DNA of 41,781 bases from an uncultured Collinsella sp. (GCA_900757185.1 CAAEMX010000054.1:1-41781); one strand, 5' to 3'; numbered from the stretch's first letter, positions 23,933 to 32,925 are shown. Numbers and translations are program-made. The notes: generated by a model not told the origin, from the sequence alone.

Positions 23933-26614
23933 ATGACGCAAAGCACGACAGATACCGCCGCCAGCACCGTCTCCGGCGCCGGCGCCGCCAGCTCATTCTC
24001 GGGCGGCACGGGAACCGAAGCCGAATTCGGCTCGCTCGGCGCGTTCTCCCCCACCTGGTGGGAGCCCGAGGACGGCAGCGATCCCGAACCGTGGCTCACG
24101 CCCGATCAAGCCTTCGAGCGCTTCTTTGAATGGACGAGCGACCGCGGCATTGAACTGTGGGACCACCAGGAAGAGGCCCTCATGGACCTGGCCGCCGGCG
24201 ATCACGTCATTTTAGGCACACCGACCGGATCGGGTAAATCGCTCGTCGCGCTGGGCATGCTCTTTATGGGCATGGCTCAGGGCAAGCGCTGCTATTACAC
24301 GGCCCCCATCAAGGCCCTGGTCAGCGAGAAGTTTTTCGACCTTGTACAGGTGCTCGGCCGTGATAACGTTGGCATGATCACCGGCGACACGCATATCAAC
24401 ACCAAGGCGCCCGTCATCTGCTGCACGGCAGAGATCCTTGCCAACGACGCACTGCGCGAGGGCGAAGATGCCGATGTTGGCTGCGTCGCCATGGACGAGT
24501 TCCACTACTTTGCCGACCCCGACCGCGGCTGGGCCTGGCAGGTACCGCTGCTCACCCTGCCTCACACGCAGTTTATGCTCATGAGCGCCACGCTCGGCGA
24601 TGTCACTGCCATCGCCGCCTCACTCGAGGAGCACACCGGCGCTACCTGCGACTTGGTCGTCGATGCCCCGCGTCCTGTTCCGCTGAGCTACGACTATGTG
24701 ACGACCTCCCTCGAGGGCACGGTCGAGCTCGCCATGCGCCGAGGCGAGGCCCCGCTCTATATCGTGCACTTTAGCCAGGATGCTGCCCTTGCGACGGCAC
24801 AGTCGCTCGCCAATTTTGGCATCGCCAGCAAGGAGCAGCGCGAGGCCATCAAAGAAGCGGCAAAGGGAACGAGCTTTTCCACGGCCTTTGGTAAGATTCT
24901 CAAACGCCTGCTTGGATGCGGCGTCGGCGTGCACCATGCTGGCATGTTGCCGCGCTATCGCCTGCTGGTCGAGCGCTTGGCGCAGCAGGGTCTGTTGCCC
25001 GTCATCTGCGGCACCGATACGCTCGGCGTCGGCATCAACGTACCCATCCACACCGTGGTGCTCACCGCGCTCACCAAGTTCGATGGCTACAAGATGCGTC
25101 GTCTGCGCGCCCGTGAGTTCCATCAGATTGCCGGTCGCGCCGGCCGCTCGGGCTTCGATACCGAGGGCATGGTGATTGCCGAGGCACCCGAGCACGAGAT
25201 CGAGAATGCCAAGCTTATGGCCAAGGCGGGCGACGACCCCAAGAAGCTCCGCAAGATTAAAAAGAAGAAGGCCCCCGAGGGCTTTGTCACCTGGAACAAG
25301 CAGACCTTTGAGCGCCTGATCGAGACGCAGCCCGAAACGCTCAAGCCGCGCCTTCGCATCACACACTCCATGGTGATTAGCGTGGTCGAGCAGGGCGGCG
25401 ACGCTCGCGCCCGCGTGCACGACCTCATCGAGACAAGCCTGCAAACGCCCGAGGAAAAGGCTAAGCTCGAGGTTCGCGCCGACGAAATATTCGCCACGCT
25501 CATCGATTCCGGCGTCGTCGTGCGCACCGAAGTGCCGCCCGCGCCGGATGCCCCGGCCGACGCCGCACCGGACATCGACTATGCGCTGACGGTCGATCTG
25601 CCCGAGGACTTCGCACTCGACCAGCCGCTCTCGCCGTTTTTGCTTGCCGCGCTGGAGTTGCTCGATCCCGAGAGCGAGACCTATACCATGGATCTAATCT
25701 CAATGGTCGAGGCAACGCTCGAGGATCCCAAGCAGGTATTGCGCGCACAGGAGCGCGCCGCGCGCGACCGCGCGATGGCCGAGATGAAGGCCGACGGCAT
25801 CGAGTATGAGGAGCGTCTGGAGCGTATTCAGGACGTCACGTACGAAAAACCGCTCGAGGATTTGCTCGACGCCGCCTTTGACAAGTACTGCCAGGAAGTA
25901 CCCTGGGCCAACGACTACCAGCTCTCGCCCAAGAGCGTCCTGCGCGACATGCTGGAGAGCGCGAGCGACTTTAAGGGTTACATTCAAAAGCTCGGCATCG
26001 CCCGCTCCGAAGGCATTCTGCTGCGCTACCTGGCAGAGGCCTACCGTTCTCTCGACCGTACCGTGCCCATCGAAAAGCGCGACGAGCGCCTTTGCGACAT
26101 CATTTCGTGGCTCGGCTTTGTGGTGCGCTCGGTCGACTCGAGTCTGGTGGACGAGTGGGAGAACGCCGGCAACCCGGCGGCCCTTGACGCCGCACCGCCG
26201 CAGGGCATCGACGAAGTCGTGGCTGACCGCCGCGGCTGCACGCTGCTGGTGCGCAACGCGCTCTTCCGCCGCGTGACCCTTGCCGCCCGCGAGCACGTTC
26301 GCGACCTGGGCGAGCTCGACGACGACTGGGGCATGAGCGAGATCCGCTGGCAAAAAGCACTCGACGCTTACCACGAGCAGCACGAGGAAATCCTCACCGA
26401 CGGAGATGCCCGCAGCGCCGCGATGTTTTCCATCGACGAGTCCGACGAGAAGACCGCGCACGTATGGCACGTGCACCAGATCTTTGCTGACGAGGATGGC
26501 GACCACGATTTTGGCATCATGGGCGATGTCGATCTGGACGCCACGCAAGACGGCGGCGAGGTAATCTTCAAGAACTACCGTGTCGGCTTTATCGAGGACC
26601 TGCTCGAGGACTAG
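23933..26614 (+). CDS. Ski2-like DEAD/DEAH-box helicase
   Basis: An 893-residue superfamily 2 helicase. After a low-complexity N-terminus (Ser/Thr/Gly-rich, about 1-45) it shows motif I GTPTGSGKS (about 95-103), motif II DEFH (188-191), SATLGD, TDTLGVGINVPIH (motif V) and HQIAGRAGRSGFDTEG (motif VI), followed by a long C-terminal region. The order and the IAGRAGRSG form match actinobacterial Ski2/HelY-like RNA helicases, likely acting in RNA turnover. The ATG at 23933 is preferred over 23897, which has no ribosome site at all; the site at 23933 (GAGAAAG) is itself weak. Convergent with the DUF2130 gene and separated from it by a strong shared terminator. Confidence 0.88.
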   Translation: MTQSTTDTAASTVSGAGAASSFSGGTGTEAEFGSLGAFSPTWWEPEDGSDPEPWLTPDQAFERFFEWTSDRGIELWDHQEEALMDLAAGDHVILGTPTGSGKSLVALGMLFMGMAQGKRCYYTAPIKALVSEKFFDLVQVLGRDNVGMITGDTHINTKAPVICCTAEILANDALREGEDADVGCVAMDEFHYFADPDRGWAWQVPLLTLPHTQFMLMSATLGDVTAIAASLEEHTGATCDLVVDAPRPVPLSYDYVTTSLEGTVELAMRRGEAPLYIVHFSQDAALATAQSLANFGIASKEQREAIKEAAKGTSFSTAFGKILKRLLGCGVGVHHAGMLPRYRLLVERLAQQGLLPVICGTDTLGVGINVPIHTVVLTALTKFDGYKMRRLRAREFHQIAGRAGRSGFDTEGMVIAEAPEHEIENAKLMAKAGDDPKKLRKIKKKKAPEGFVTWNKQTFERLIETQPETLKPRLRITHSMVISVVEQGGDARARVHDLIETSLQTPEEKAKLEVRADEIFATLIDSGVVVRTEVPPAPDAPADAAPDIDYALTVDLPEDFALDQPLSPFLLAALELLDPESETYTMDLISMVEATLEDPKQVLRAQERAARDRAMAEMKADGIEYEERLERIQDVTYEKPLEDLLDAAFDKYCQEVPWANDYQLSPKSVLRDMLESASDFKGYIQKLGIARSEGILLRYLAEAYRSLDRTVPIEKRDERLCDIISWLGFVVRSVDSSLVDEWENAGNPAALDAAPPQGIDEVVADRRGCTLLVRNALFRRVTLAAREHVRDLGELDDDWGMSEIRWQKALDAYHEQHEEILTDGDARSAAMFSIDESDEKTAHVWHVHQIFADEDGDHDFGIMGDVDLDATQDGGEVIFKNYRVGFIEDLLED

Positions 26615-26638
26615 CCGGGCGCAATGGGACGAAACAAA

Positions 26639-26677
26639 GCGGGGTCGCTGGCAACATCGCCAGCGGCCCCGCTTTTT
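26639..26677. terminator. Bidirectional intrinsic terminator
   Basis: GCGGGGTCGCTGGC (26639-26652) pairs with GCCAGCGGCCCCGC (26659-26672) with one wobble, then TTTTT on the plus strand; AAA on the other side is short. It ends the helicase transcript and probably also the DUF2130 transcript coming from the right. Confidence 0.85.
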
Positions 26678-26694
26678 GCGCGATACGCTATCCC

Positions 26695-28452
26695 CTACTC
26701 GGCATCCTCGACCTCATACGAATCCGCCTCGGCTGGCTCATCGTTCGTCTCTGTCGCGGCCCCGCGCGCCTCGTCAAACGCTGCTTTCATGGTCTTGTTG
26801 CCCCACGTGAGCTTGCGAATGGTAAGATCGTCGGCTTTCTTGTTGGCAAGGCGCAGATTGTTCTCGGAGGACAGCAACGCCTCCTTGGTTTTCTGCAGAT
26901 GGCTAATCGTCTTGTCGATCTCATCGATTGCCGTTTGGAACTTGCGGCTCGCGATCTCGTAGTTGCGGCCGAAATCGTTCTTGAACTTCTCCATCTTGGC
27001 TTCGAAGTTCGTGACATCGATATTCTGCTGCTTGTACTCCGCCAGCTCCTGCTTATAGCGAAGCGAACCCATGGCGGCATTGCGTAGCAGCGTAATGATG
27101 GGAATGAAGAACTGCGGGCGGATCACATACATCTTCTCGTAGCGATAGCTCACGTCCACGATTCCCGCGTTGTAAAGCTCGCTCTCGGGCTCGAGCAGCG
27201 TGCAGAGCACCGCGTACTCACAGCCTTTCTGGCGACGATCGTGATCGAGTTTCTTAAAGAAGTCCTCGTTTTTATGCTTGGTCGCGGTCTCGTCGTTCTC
27301 GTTTTTCATCTCGAACATAATCGAAATGACCTCGTTGCCGCTCGCGTCGCGCTCACGGAAAATGAAGTCTCCCTTGGTGCCCTCGGATGCATCGTTATCT
27401 TTCTCGAAGTACGCATTGGGAAACGCCGTCATGCGCAGACGGTTAAACTCGGTCTCGCAGTGCTGCTCGAGCGACTCGCCCACCATCTTGGTGGACAGGC
27501 GAACCTTCATGTCCTTAAGGCGCTCAATCTCTTCATCCTTGTAGCGAATCAGGTCATCGCTCGCGCGCTTGGCCTGCGCAAGCTCGAGCTCGTGTGCCGC
27601 CTTGGCTTGCTCCTCGCGAGAATCGCGCACCGCCAGCTCGCTCGTCAGTTTGGCACGTGCCTCATCGCGCTCTCGCTCCGCCGCGGCGACCGCCTCTGAC
27701 AGGTTCATTTTTGCCATCAGTTCCTGCTCGCGCAGCTGGGCACGCAGGCCCTCGGCCTCTTGCTCGGACTGAGCCTTTGCGGCGGAAAACTTCTCTTGCA
27801 CCTTCGCGCAATAGTCAGTAAGCGCGCGCTCGGCCTCGCTGCGAGCGGCATCGAGCTCACGCTGCGACTCTGCCGCGGCAGCGGCAAGCGCCATCTCCTG
27901 GGCCTTGTCCGCCGCGGCGATCCTGGCCTGCAGCTCGGCAATCTGAGCGTCGCGCGCGGACAGGTCGTTTTGAGCAGCATTGCGTGCCGCCGCCTCGGCA
28001 AGCCTGGCTTCATCATCTTTGCGCTCCAACTGCGCACGTAAATTGTCGATCTCGCGCTGAAGCTCGGCATTCTCCTTTTGAGCATCGGAACGAGCCTCAA
28101 CCGCCGCGCGCTGACTTGCACTCTCGCGCTCTGCGGCAGCGCCTTCGAGCTTGGCGCGCAGCTCGGCAAGCTCAGCGTCGCGCTTGGCAACCTCTTGTGC
28201 CAGCTGCTGAGCTGCAGCGTTCTTCTGCTCGACAAGCTGAGCGTCGCGCTGAGACTCTGCCTTTTGCAAAGCAGCCGTCGAGCGCGAGCGCTCAAGCTCC
28301 AGTGCCTGCTCGCCCTCGCGCTGGACCGCCTTCACGCGCTCATCCAGGTCGCGCGAGAACTCGGCATCGCGCACCTGCTTAACGATATCCGCATAGCCGG
28401 ACGCATCGACCTTAAAAACTTCGCCACAATGCGGGCACTTGATCTCGTTCAT
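26695..28452 (-). CDS. DUF2130 coiled-coil protein
   Basis: A 585-residue DUF2130 protein. The N-terminus has a CPHCG half zinc-ribbon, then a very long charged coiled coil (about 35-330, repeated Ala/Glu/Arg/Gln heptads with AEL and ERE units), and a globular C-terminal domain (about 340-535) with TEFNRLRMTAFPNAYFEKDN, KGDFIFRERDASGNEVISIMFEMKNE and YAVLCTLLEPESELYN. The D-x-(16)-E-x-K pattern in KGDF...FEMKNE looks like a PD-(D/E)XK nuclease core, so DNA processing is possible, but the family has no agreed function. GAGGAG precedes the ATG. It is not in an operon. Confidence 0.85.
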   Translation of the reverse strand: MNEIKCPHCGEVFKVDASGYADIVKQVRDAEFSRDLDERVKAVQREGEQALELERSRSTAALQKAESQRDAQLVEQKNAAAQQLAQEVAKRDAELAELRAKLEGAAAERESASQRAAVEARSDAQKENAELQREIDNLRAQLERKDDEARLAEAAARNAAQNDLSARDAQIAELQARIAAADKAQEMALAAAAAESQRELDAARSEAERALTDYCAKVQEKFSAAKAQSEQEAEGLRAQLREQELMAKMNLSEAVAAAERERDEARAKLTSELAVRDSREEQAKAAHELELAQAKRASDDLIRYKDEEIERLKDMKVRLSTKMVGESLEQHCETEFNRLRMTAFPNAYFEKDNDASEGTKGDFIFRERDASGNEVISIMFEMKNENDETATKHKNEDFFKKLDHDRRQKGCEYAVLCTLLEPESELYNAGIVDVSYRYEKMYVIRPQFFIPIITLLRNAAMGSLRYKQELAEYKQQNIDVTNFEAKMEKFKNDFGRNYEIASRKFQTAIDEIDKTISHLQKTKEALLSSENNLRLANKKADDLTIRKLTWGNKTMKAAFDEARGAATETNDEPAEADSYEVEDAE

Positions 28453-28510
28453 AGCAGCTCCTCGATGGACGCAAATTTCAACCGCCTACACTCTACCGCG
28501 CCGCACGGAC

Positions 28511-28545
28511 AAAAAAGGCGCCGCTGCCATAATGGCAACGGCGCC
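28511..28545 (-). terminator. Intrinsic terminator of the PTS/chbG operon
   Basis: GGCGCCGCTGCCA (28517-28529) and TGGCAACGGCGCC (28533-28545) form a 13-bp stem with one mismatch or wobble and a 3-nt loop. AAAAAA at 28511-28516 gives the T-run on the minus strand. Confidence 0.8.
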
Positions 28546-28550
28546 AGAAC

Positions 28551-28581
28551 CACCACAAAGGCGACTGTCCCCTTTGTGGTG
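28551..28581 (-). repeat. GGGAC-type hairpin after chbG
   Basis: CACCACAAAGG (28551-28561) and CCTTTGTGGTG (28571-28581) are perfect inverted arms around a 9-nt loop; read on the minus strand the loop side contains GGGGACAG. It lies just ahead of the operon terminator and resembles the hairpin at 14431. Confidence 0.55.
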
Positions 28582-28591
28582 ACTTGGGTCC

Positions 28592-29356
28592 TTACAGGTC
28601 GCGGTAGTCGATCAGGCGAAGATCGGATTGAGACTCGAGCCAAGCGCGAAGCTCGGGGTCGATCAGTGCATCGACTTCCTTGGTACGATCGGTCGTGAGC
28701 GAGCTGTTCTCCAGGATAAAACGATCGAGATAACCCGGATGGCACACAAAGACGACCGTCTCGCCGTCCACCATCCCGCGAACCGTCTGCATGATTGCCT
28801 CTTTGGGCTCGTAGCCCGGCTCCATCGAGCGCATCACCATGCGCAGATCAGTATCTCCGCAATGCACCACAGCCGCGGGGTCGAAGCTCGCCTTTTGCTC
28901 CTTAAGGCCCAGCTCCTGAGCAACCGCCGAGATCGCTCGGTTAAGGTTTTTGCTCATGACGGCATGGGCCTCAAAGTAATCGGGCTCGCGGCCCACGATC
29001 TCGACAAAGCGGTCATGCTGCGCGCGGATCTCGATGCAGGCCTCGTCGAAGTCTATCAACTCCTCGCCGCGCTTAAAATGATCGCGGAAGGTACGGCTGC
29101 TATGGAACTCATCATTCTCGTTGAGCATGCTCGGAATGAGCGCCGGGTCGGCACACGGCTTGCCCAGGCACACGTTGGTATGCTGACCCACCGCAATGCC
29201 GGCATCCGCCACGAGCGACCAGCCACGCTCGGCCTCGGGCATATTGGGCATAAGTCCCGCCGAGCGCACCAGGCCCTCATTGATACTGCGGGCAATCCCC
29301 AGGTTAACGGCATACGAATAACCGATATCATCGGCACGAATGAGCAATTGCTTCAT
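28592..29356 (-). CDS. ChbG/YdjC-type carbohydrate deacetylase
   Basis: A 254-residue ChbG/YdjC family protein. RADDIGYS near the N-terminus supplies the metal aspartates, HTNVCLGKP a histidine, and YFEAHAVMS and VVFVCHPGYLD later active-site residues. The family removes acetyl groups from small N-acetylated sugars such as chitobiose after uptake. The ATG at 29356 is chosen because GGGGG lies about 7 nt upstream. It follows the PTS gene with 77 bp between them and shares the LicT-controlled operon, so it probably trims the sugar imported by that transporter. Confidence 0.88.
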   Translation of the reverse strand: MKQLLIRADDIGYSYAVNLGIARSINEGLVRSAGLMPNMPEAERGWSLVADAGIAVGQHTNVCLGKPCADPALIPSMLNENDEFHSSRTFRDHFKRGEELIDFDEACIEIRAQHDRFVEIVGREPDYFEAHAVMSKNLNRAISAVAQELGLKEQKASFDPAAVVHCGDTDLRMVMRSMEPGYEPKEAIMQTVRGMVDGETVVFVCHPGYLDRFILENSSLTTDRTKEVDALIDPELRAWLESQSDLRLIDYRDL

Positions 29357-29377
29357 ATTGACCCCCATCTACGGAAA

Positions 29378-29406
29378 GGGACACTTGAAGCGCAGCCAAG
29401 TGCCCC
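29378..29406 (-). repeat. Hairpin between PTS and chbG genes
   Basis: GGGACACTTG (29378-29387) and CAAGTGCCCC (29397-29406) form a 10-bp stem with one mismatch and a 9-nt loop. On the minus strand it has no long T-run, so at most it is a partial terminator that lowers chbG expression relative to the PTS gene. Confidence 0.45.
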
Positions 29407-29433
29407 AGATAATTGTCCTACCGAACGGATGCT

Positions 29434-30882
29434 TTAGGCTTTGGCGGCAGCAGCGTCTTCGTCGAGCTGCTCCTTGGTAAAGCCAAAGAAGTAGGCGATG
29501 GCAGCGGCGGCAACAAATGCAGTGCCCGATGCAACGCAGCCCCATACGAGATTAGCAGTTCCGCCTGCAACATAACCTGTAATACCAAGGATATTAGTTG
29601 CGCCCAAAACATACGTGGTCACATTAGTGAGAGCCGCGATCAGGCCGCCGATAGCGCCGCCCGCGACCATGGCACCCAGGCAGCGAGTATACTTAAAGCC
29701 GCAGCCATACAGCGCGGGCTCCGTCACGCCACCGACAATGCCGGAGAGCGAGAAACCAAGCATAGCGCCCTTTTCGTCGACCTCCTTAAGGCGCAGGAAG
29801 GCACCGAAGGCCATGCCCCACGTGGCGAACTGAGCGATAGCACCCGCGACCATAACGCAGGAGTCAGACCCTGAGGTGAGCACCTGCACAATGCCGAGGG
29901 CAATCAGAACCTGGTGCATACCGGTCATAACCAGGAACTCCCAAAGCGCGGCAATGGCGACGAGGGAGAGGATTGTGACGATGCCGCCAGCGTTTCCGAG
30001 GCCGAACATAAAGTTGCCGACCAGGTCGCCCAGAATGGAACCAATCGGAGCTAGGGCGCACAGGGAAACGGGGGTCATCACAGCCATGGTGCACACGGGC
30101 ACAAACACCGTGGAGAGCATGTCGGGGATGATCTTCTTCATGAACTTCTCGACGACCATCAGCACCGGCATAGACAGCAGCATGGGGAGCACGGTCGCAG
30201 AATAGTTGTTCAGCTGAGCCGGGAGCACGCCGTAAACCATCGTGGTCGTAGCACCAGAATCCGCAGCGGCGTTGACCAACGTCATGAACTCGGGGGCAAT
30301 GAGCACGCCGCCGAGCATCATGCCGAGCGGCTGGCTGCAGCCGAGCTGCTTTGCGGCAGCCCAACCCAGATAGACAGGGAGGAAATAATAGCCGGCGTTG
30401 TAAATCCAGTTGTAGAAGAAGTTGTAGATGTCAGAATCTGCAGACCAGATACCGAGCATGCCGTCGCCGCAAAGTACGGCAATGGTACGGAACATGGCGG
30501 CGCCCATGATGATGGGGATCGTCATAACCATTGTCTTGGACAGGTAGTTGAGGGTCTTCTTGCCCGCAGTCTTGAGCGTCAGCGGCTCCTTGGCGCTCGC
30601 ATCGAGGTTCTCTGCGATTGCGCCCTCGCCCTTCACGCCGAGCTTGAGAGCGGCGTCATAGACCTTCGGCACGTTCTGGCCAATGATGACCTGATACTGG
30701 CCGCCAGACCACTGTGCGCCCAGCACGCCCTTGATCTTCTTCACTTCATCGTCATTGGGAATGGACTGATCCTTGAGGTTCAGACGCAGGCGGGTCATGC
30801 AGTGCGTCGCGTTCGTCACATTGGAGGCGCCGCCGACGGCAGCGAGCACGTCCTCGGCAATCTTCTTGTTATCGACAGCCAT
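29434..30882 (-). CDS. PTS enzyme IIBC, beta-glucoside/trehalose-like family
   Basis: A 482-residue sugar phosphotransferase permease. The N-terminal IIB domain (1-80) has the phospho-cysteine in NATHCMTRLRL (C28) and the loop GGQYQVIIGQNVP. The IIC domain (about 110-460) has ten or so membrane segments, with GGVLIAPEFM and GGVTEPALYG. There is no fused IIA domain (BglF has one), so a separate IIA must serve it. The ATG at 30882 has AAGGGA upstream. A RAT and terminator precede it, and the LicT gene lies just upstream, so it is induced by its substrate through antitermination. The sugar is unknown; the deacetylase downstream suggests an acetylated disaccharide. Confidence 0.88.
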   Translation of the reverse strand: MAVDNKKIAEDVLAAVGGASNVTNATHCMTRLRLNLKDQSIPNDDEVKKIKGVLGAQWSGGQYQVIIGQNVPKVYDAALKLGVKGEGAIAENLDASAKEPLTLKTAGKKTLNYLSKTMVMTIPIIMGAAMFRTIAVLCGDGMLGIWSADSDIYNFFYNWIYNAGYYFLPVYLGWAAAKQLGCSQPLGMMLGGVLIAPEFMTLVNAAADSGATTTMVYGVLPAQLNNYSATVLPMLLSMPVLMVVEKFMKKIIPDMLSTVFVPVCTMAVMTPVSLCALAPIGSILGDLVGNFMFGLGNAGGIVTILSLVAIAALWEFLVMTGMHQVLIALGIVQVLTSGSDSCVMVAGAIAQFATWGMAFGAFLRLKEVDEKGAMLGFSLSGIVGGVTEPALYGCGFKYTRCLGAMVAGGAIGGLIAALTNVTTYVLGATNILGITGYVAGGTANLVWGCVASGTAFVAAAAIAYFFGFTKEQLDEDAAAAKA

Positions 30883-31021
30883 GTCGAATCCCTTCTCTTC
30901 CAACTAAAGGCTCGTGGGGCTTCATGGCACCAAGACACACGATTCCGCTCGCGCCTGCGCAGCGTGCGATACCCGTTGGCAAGAGATTTCATTGCATGTG
31001 ATTCCCGGGTGGATCGACATG

Positions 31022-31082
31022 AAAAAAGCCCCGCGCACAACCGACAGAGACCCAATAATGGTCTCGACAGAATCGGTAGTGC
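31022..31082 (-). terminator. Conditional leader terminator of the PTS operon
   Basis: On the minus strand GCAC-A-ACCGA type arms (31035-31044 with 31073-31082) and GAGACC/GGTCTC (31047-31052 with 31060-31065) form a long interrupted stem, followed by GCGGGGC and six T (31022-31027). It stops transcription before the PTS gene unless LicT holds the overlapping RAT. Confidence 0.65.
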
Positions 31083-31111
31083 CTCTCGGAGCTGCGCCGT
31101 GAGTAACACCC
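31075..31111 (-). promoter_or_regulatory. Ribonucleic antiterminator (RAT) for LicT-type regulator
   Basis: The minus-strand RNA reads GGGTGTTACTCACGG, then GGCACTACC, close to the BglG/LicT RAT pattern GGATTGTTACTG...CAGGCAAAACC. Its 3' part overlaps the 5' arm of the terminator at 31082. A TATACT (31123-31128) just upstream could be the -10, which would place the RAT at the very start of the leader. The rest of the 341-bp gap between licT and the PTS gene shows no reading frame of note. Confidence 0.6.
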
Positions 31112-31223
31112 AACACACGGCGAGTATATGCGGCAGATGCGTTCGTTGCGGCTCAGATTACCGACGAACGGTAGCAAACGACCCGCGAACGGTCGCCATG
31201 ACGGAAAGGAAATACCAGAGAGC

Positions 31224-32060
31224 CTATTTATCCGAGTGGACAGAAGCCACGCGATTCACATGCATGATCAGATAGACGAGCTCTTCTTGGGCCAATGGCT
31301 CGCCAAAGGTCTCTTGAATCAGATCGTTGACACGATGAGCGCAACGCGATGCCGCCGGATATTGCTCCACGAGCACGTCGTAGAGACCGGAGTTCTCAGT
31401 ATCTATCGGTTCTTTCTTTGCCACGCGGTCGAGCAGATAGCGCACATGAGTGGCAAAGCGAGTAAAGGCAAACGACGAGCGATCGACCGTCACGCCCAAC
31501 TCTTCTTGAATAATCGCGACCGTCATATCGAGCAGTCGCTCCTCGTGCTGCTCGGCAAGCACGCGTCGCTCGCTCGGCCTAACCGATGCATTAACAATCG
31601 ACATGGCAATGCCCGCGGCCTCGCTTCGGGGCATACGCACCCGGAAGCTTTTCTGAATGCCCCGAACAGCCAGCTCGCCCAAGCGGTATTCGATGGGATG
31701 CAGCTGCTCCAGGTCGCGCTCGAGCGGCAACGACACCACCATGTGTTCGCGGGCGCGCTTAATAGCAAACTGAATATGGTCTGCCAATGTAATGGGAAGG
31801 TTTGGGCTCAATTCATACGAAAGCTGCCCGGTTGCGATATCTGCCAGCTGGGCGGAAAACTCCAGCACCTCGGGGTCGACCTCGTCGATAAACGCCAGGT
31901 ACTTTGAATCGATGCCGTAAAAGGTGCGTGTAACAACGTCCAGATCGACCTCGTGCGGCATCTCGCCAAAACCGATGCCACGACCCAGCGCGATAAGCTG
32001 ACGCCCCGCGCCGTCTTCGCAGATGGCAGCGTTGTGGTTAATGCGCTGGATAGCCTTCAT
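31224..32060 (-). CDS. LicT/BglG-family transcriptional antiterminator
   Basis: A 278-residue RNA-binding regulator. The N-terminal CAT domain (1-55) has MKAIQRINHNAAICED and ALGRGIGFG; two PRD domains follow (about 65-165 and 170-278) with conserved histidines in TLADHIQFAIKRAREH, HPIEYRLGELAV and YLIMHVNRV. When unphosphorylated at PRD1 and phosphorylated at PRD2 by the PTS, such proteins bind RAT RNA and block a leader terminator. The ATG at 32060 has AGGAG upstream. It is the first gene of the PTS/deacetylase operon and directly upstream of the RAT it should bind. Confidence 0.9.
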   Translation of the reverse strand: MKAIQRINHNAAICEDGAGRQLIALGRGIGFGEMPHEVDLDVVTRTFYGIDSKYLAFIDEVDPEVLEFSAQLADIATGQLSYELSPNLPITLADHIQFAIKRAREHMVVSLPLERDLEQLHPIEYRLGELAVRGIQKSFRVRMPRSEAAGIAMSIVNASVRPSERRVLAEQHEERLLDMTVAIIQEELGVTVDRSSFAFTRFATHVRYLLDRVAKKEPIDTENSGLYDVLVEQYPAASRCAHRVNDLIQETFGEPLAQEELVYLIMHVNRVASVHSDK

Positions 32061-32076
32061 GGAATCATCGCTCCTA

Positions 32077-32112
32077 CTAAAACGCGCCGCGCAGACCATC
32101 CGCGCGGCGCGT
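32077..32112 (-). terminator. Intrinsic terminator of the phosphodiesterase gene
   Basis: ACGCGCCGCGC (32082-32092) and GCGCGGCGCGT (32102-32112) are perfect 11-bp arms with a 9-nt loop; AAAA next to the left arm gives TTTT on the minus strand. It separates the metallophosphoesterase gene from licT, only 17 nt before the LicT start. Confidence 0.8.
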
Positions 32113-32133
32113 TCATTCTACCTGCACTTGCAG

Positions 32134-32679
32134 CTATAGTCCAAAGAAGCCAAGGATCTGGTCGCGGCTTACGGGCTTGTAATCGTTAGCGTCGAGACCA
32201 ACGTCATAGCGTAGAATCGGGCGCTCGCGATCGCGATTGCGCGCGTTGGCGCGGTCTCCCCTGCTGTGGATATGCCCGTGCAGCATGATGGCGCCGCGCG
32301 CCTTGCCATTCCAGCTGAGCATGGGGTAATGGCTCAGTACCAGCCTGTGCCCGCGAGCATAGCCGGGCGCAATCTCAAGATAGTCGCGCACCTCATCCCA
32401 AATGTGCGGCGCGTCCGGATCTCCCCAATCGCCATCATGGTTACCACGGATGAGCGTCACGTTCTGGCATTCGATGCGCTCGCGCAGGCGCACTGCCTCC
32501 GCCATGGGCAAACGATACGTAAAGTCTCCCAGGATATAGAGGCGGTCGTCCACAGCCACGCACTCATTGATGGCATCGATGACCTTGCGGTTCATCTCCT
32601 CGACCGAATCAAACGATCGATCCATGTCGTGCAAGATATTCGTATCGCCCAGGTGCAGGTCGGCGGTAAACCACATCAT
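32134..32679 (-). CDS. Calcineurin-like metallophosphoesterase
   Basis: A 181-residue metallophosphoesterase of the small YfcE-like group. The metal motifs are all present: D-x-H in WFTADLHLGD, GDFTYR, GNHDGDWG, SHYPMLSWNG and HGHIHS. It hydrolyses phosphoesters, possibly cyclic dinucleotides or nucleotides; no substrate is indicated. The ATG at 32679 is used because GAGGA lies about 11 nt upstream and the family typically begins at this point. It is downstream of the small charged protein gene on the same strand and ends at a strong terminator. Confidence 0.88.
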   Translation of the reverse strand: MMWFTADLHLGDTNILHDMDRSFDSVEEMNRKVIDAINECVAVDDRLYILGDFTYRLPMAEAVRLRERIECQNVTLIRGNHDGDWGDPDAPHIWDEVRDYLEIAPGYARGHRLVLSHYPMLSWNGKARGAIMLHGHIHSRGDRANARNRDRERPILRYDVGLDANDYKPVSRDQILGFFGL

Positions 32680-32745
32680 CGTCTCTGTCCTCATTTCGCA
32701 ACGCGTATAAGACCTGTTTAGTATACAGACGCAGCGATACGACGG

Positions 32746-32925
32746 TTACCCAAAGAGCCCGCCGAACAGACCTCGGCGGCGCTTGTCCTGCTTTTTCGAA
32801 GCGTCATCCTGAGCCTTCTTGCCCTGTCGCTTTTTACGATCTTGCTCCAGCTCATCGTCATCGAGCAGTAAATCCCACTCAAACGGATCATCCGTCAAAT
32901 CGAACAGGTCATCGTCATCAAACAC
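32746..32925 (-). CDS. Small charged protein, acidic N-terminus and basic C-terminus
   Basis: A 59-residue protein that I do not recognise. Residues 1-30 are very acidic (Asp/Glu runs such as LLLDDDELEQD), residues 31-54 very basic (KKRQGKK, KKQDKRRR), ending in the hydrophobic GLFGGLFG. GTG at 32925 is chosen because GGAGG lies 6 nt upstream; the earlier ATG at 32937 has no ribosome site. The amphipathic GLFGGLF tail after a basic patch could sit on membranes. Codon use is normal. It precedes the phosphodiesterase gene by 66 bp and may share its transcript. Confidence 0.5.
   Translation of the reverse strand: MFDDDDLFDLTDDPFEWDLLLDDDELEQDRKKRQGKKAQDDASKKQDKRRRGLFGGLFG

Noticed and set aside
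24620..25444. 274-codon minus-strand frame inside the Ski2-like helicase
   Set aside because: Antisense shadow; the plus strand carries helicase motifs V and VI here.
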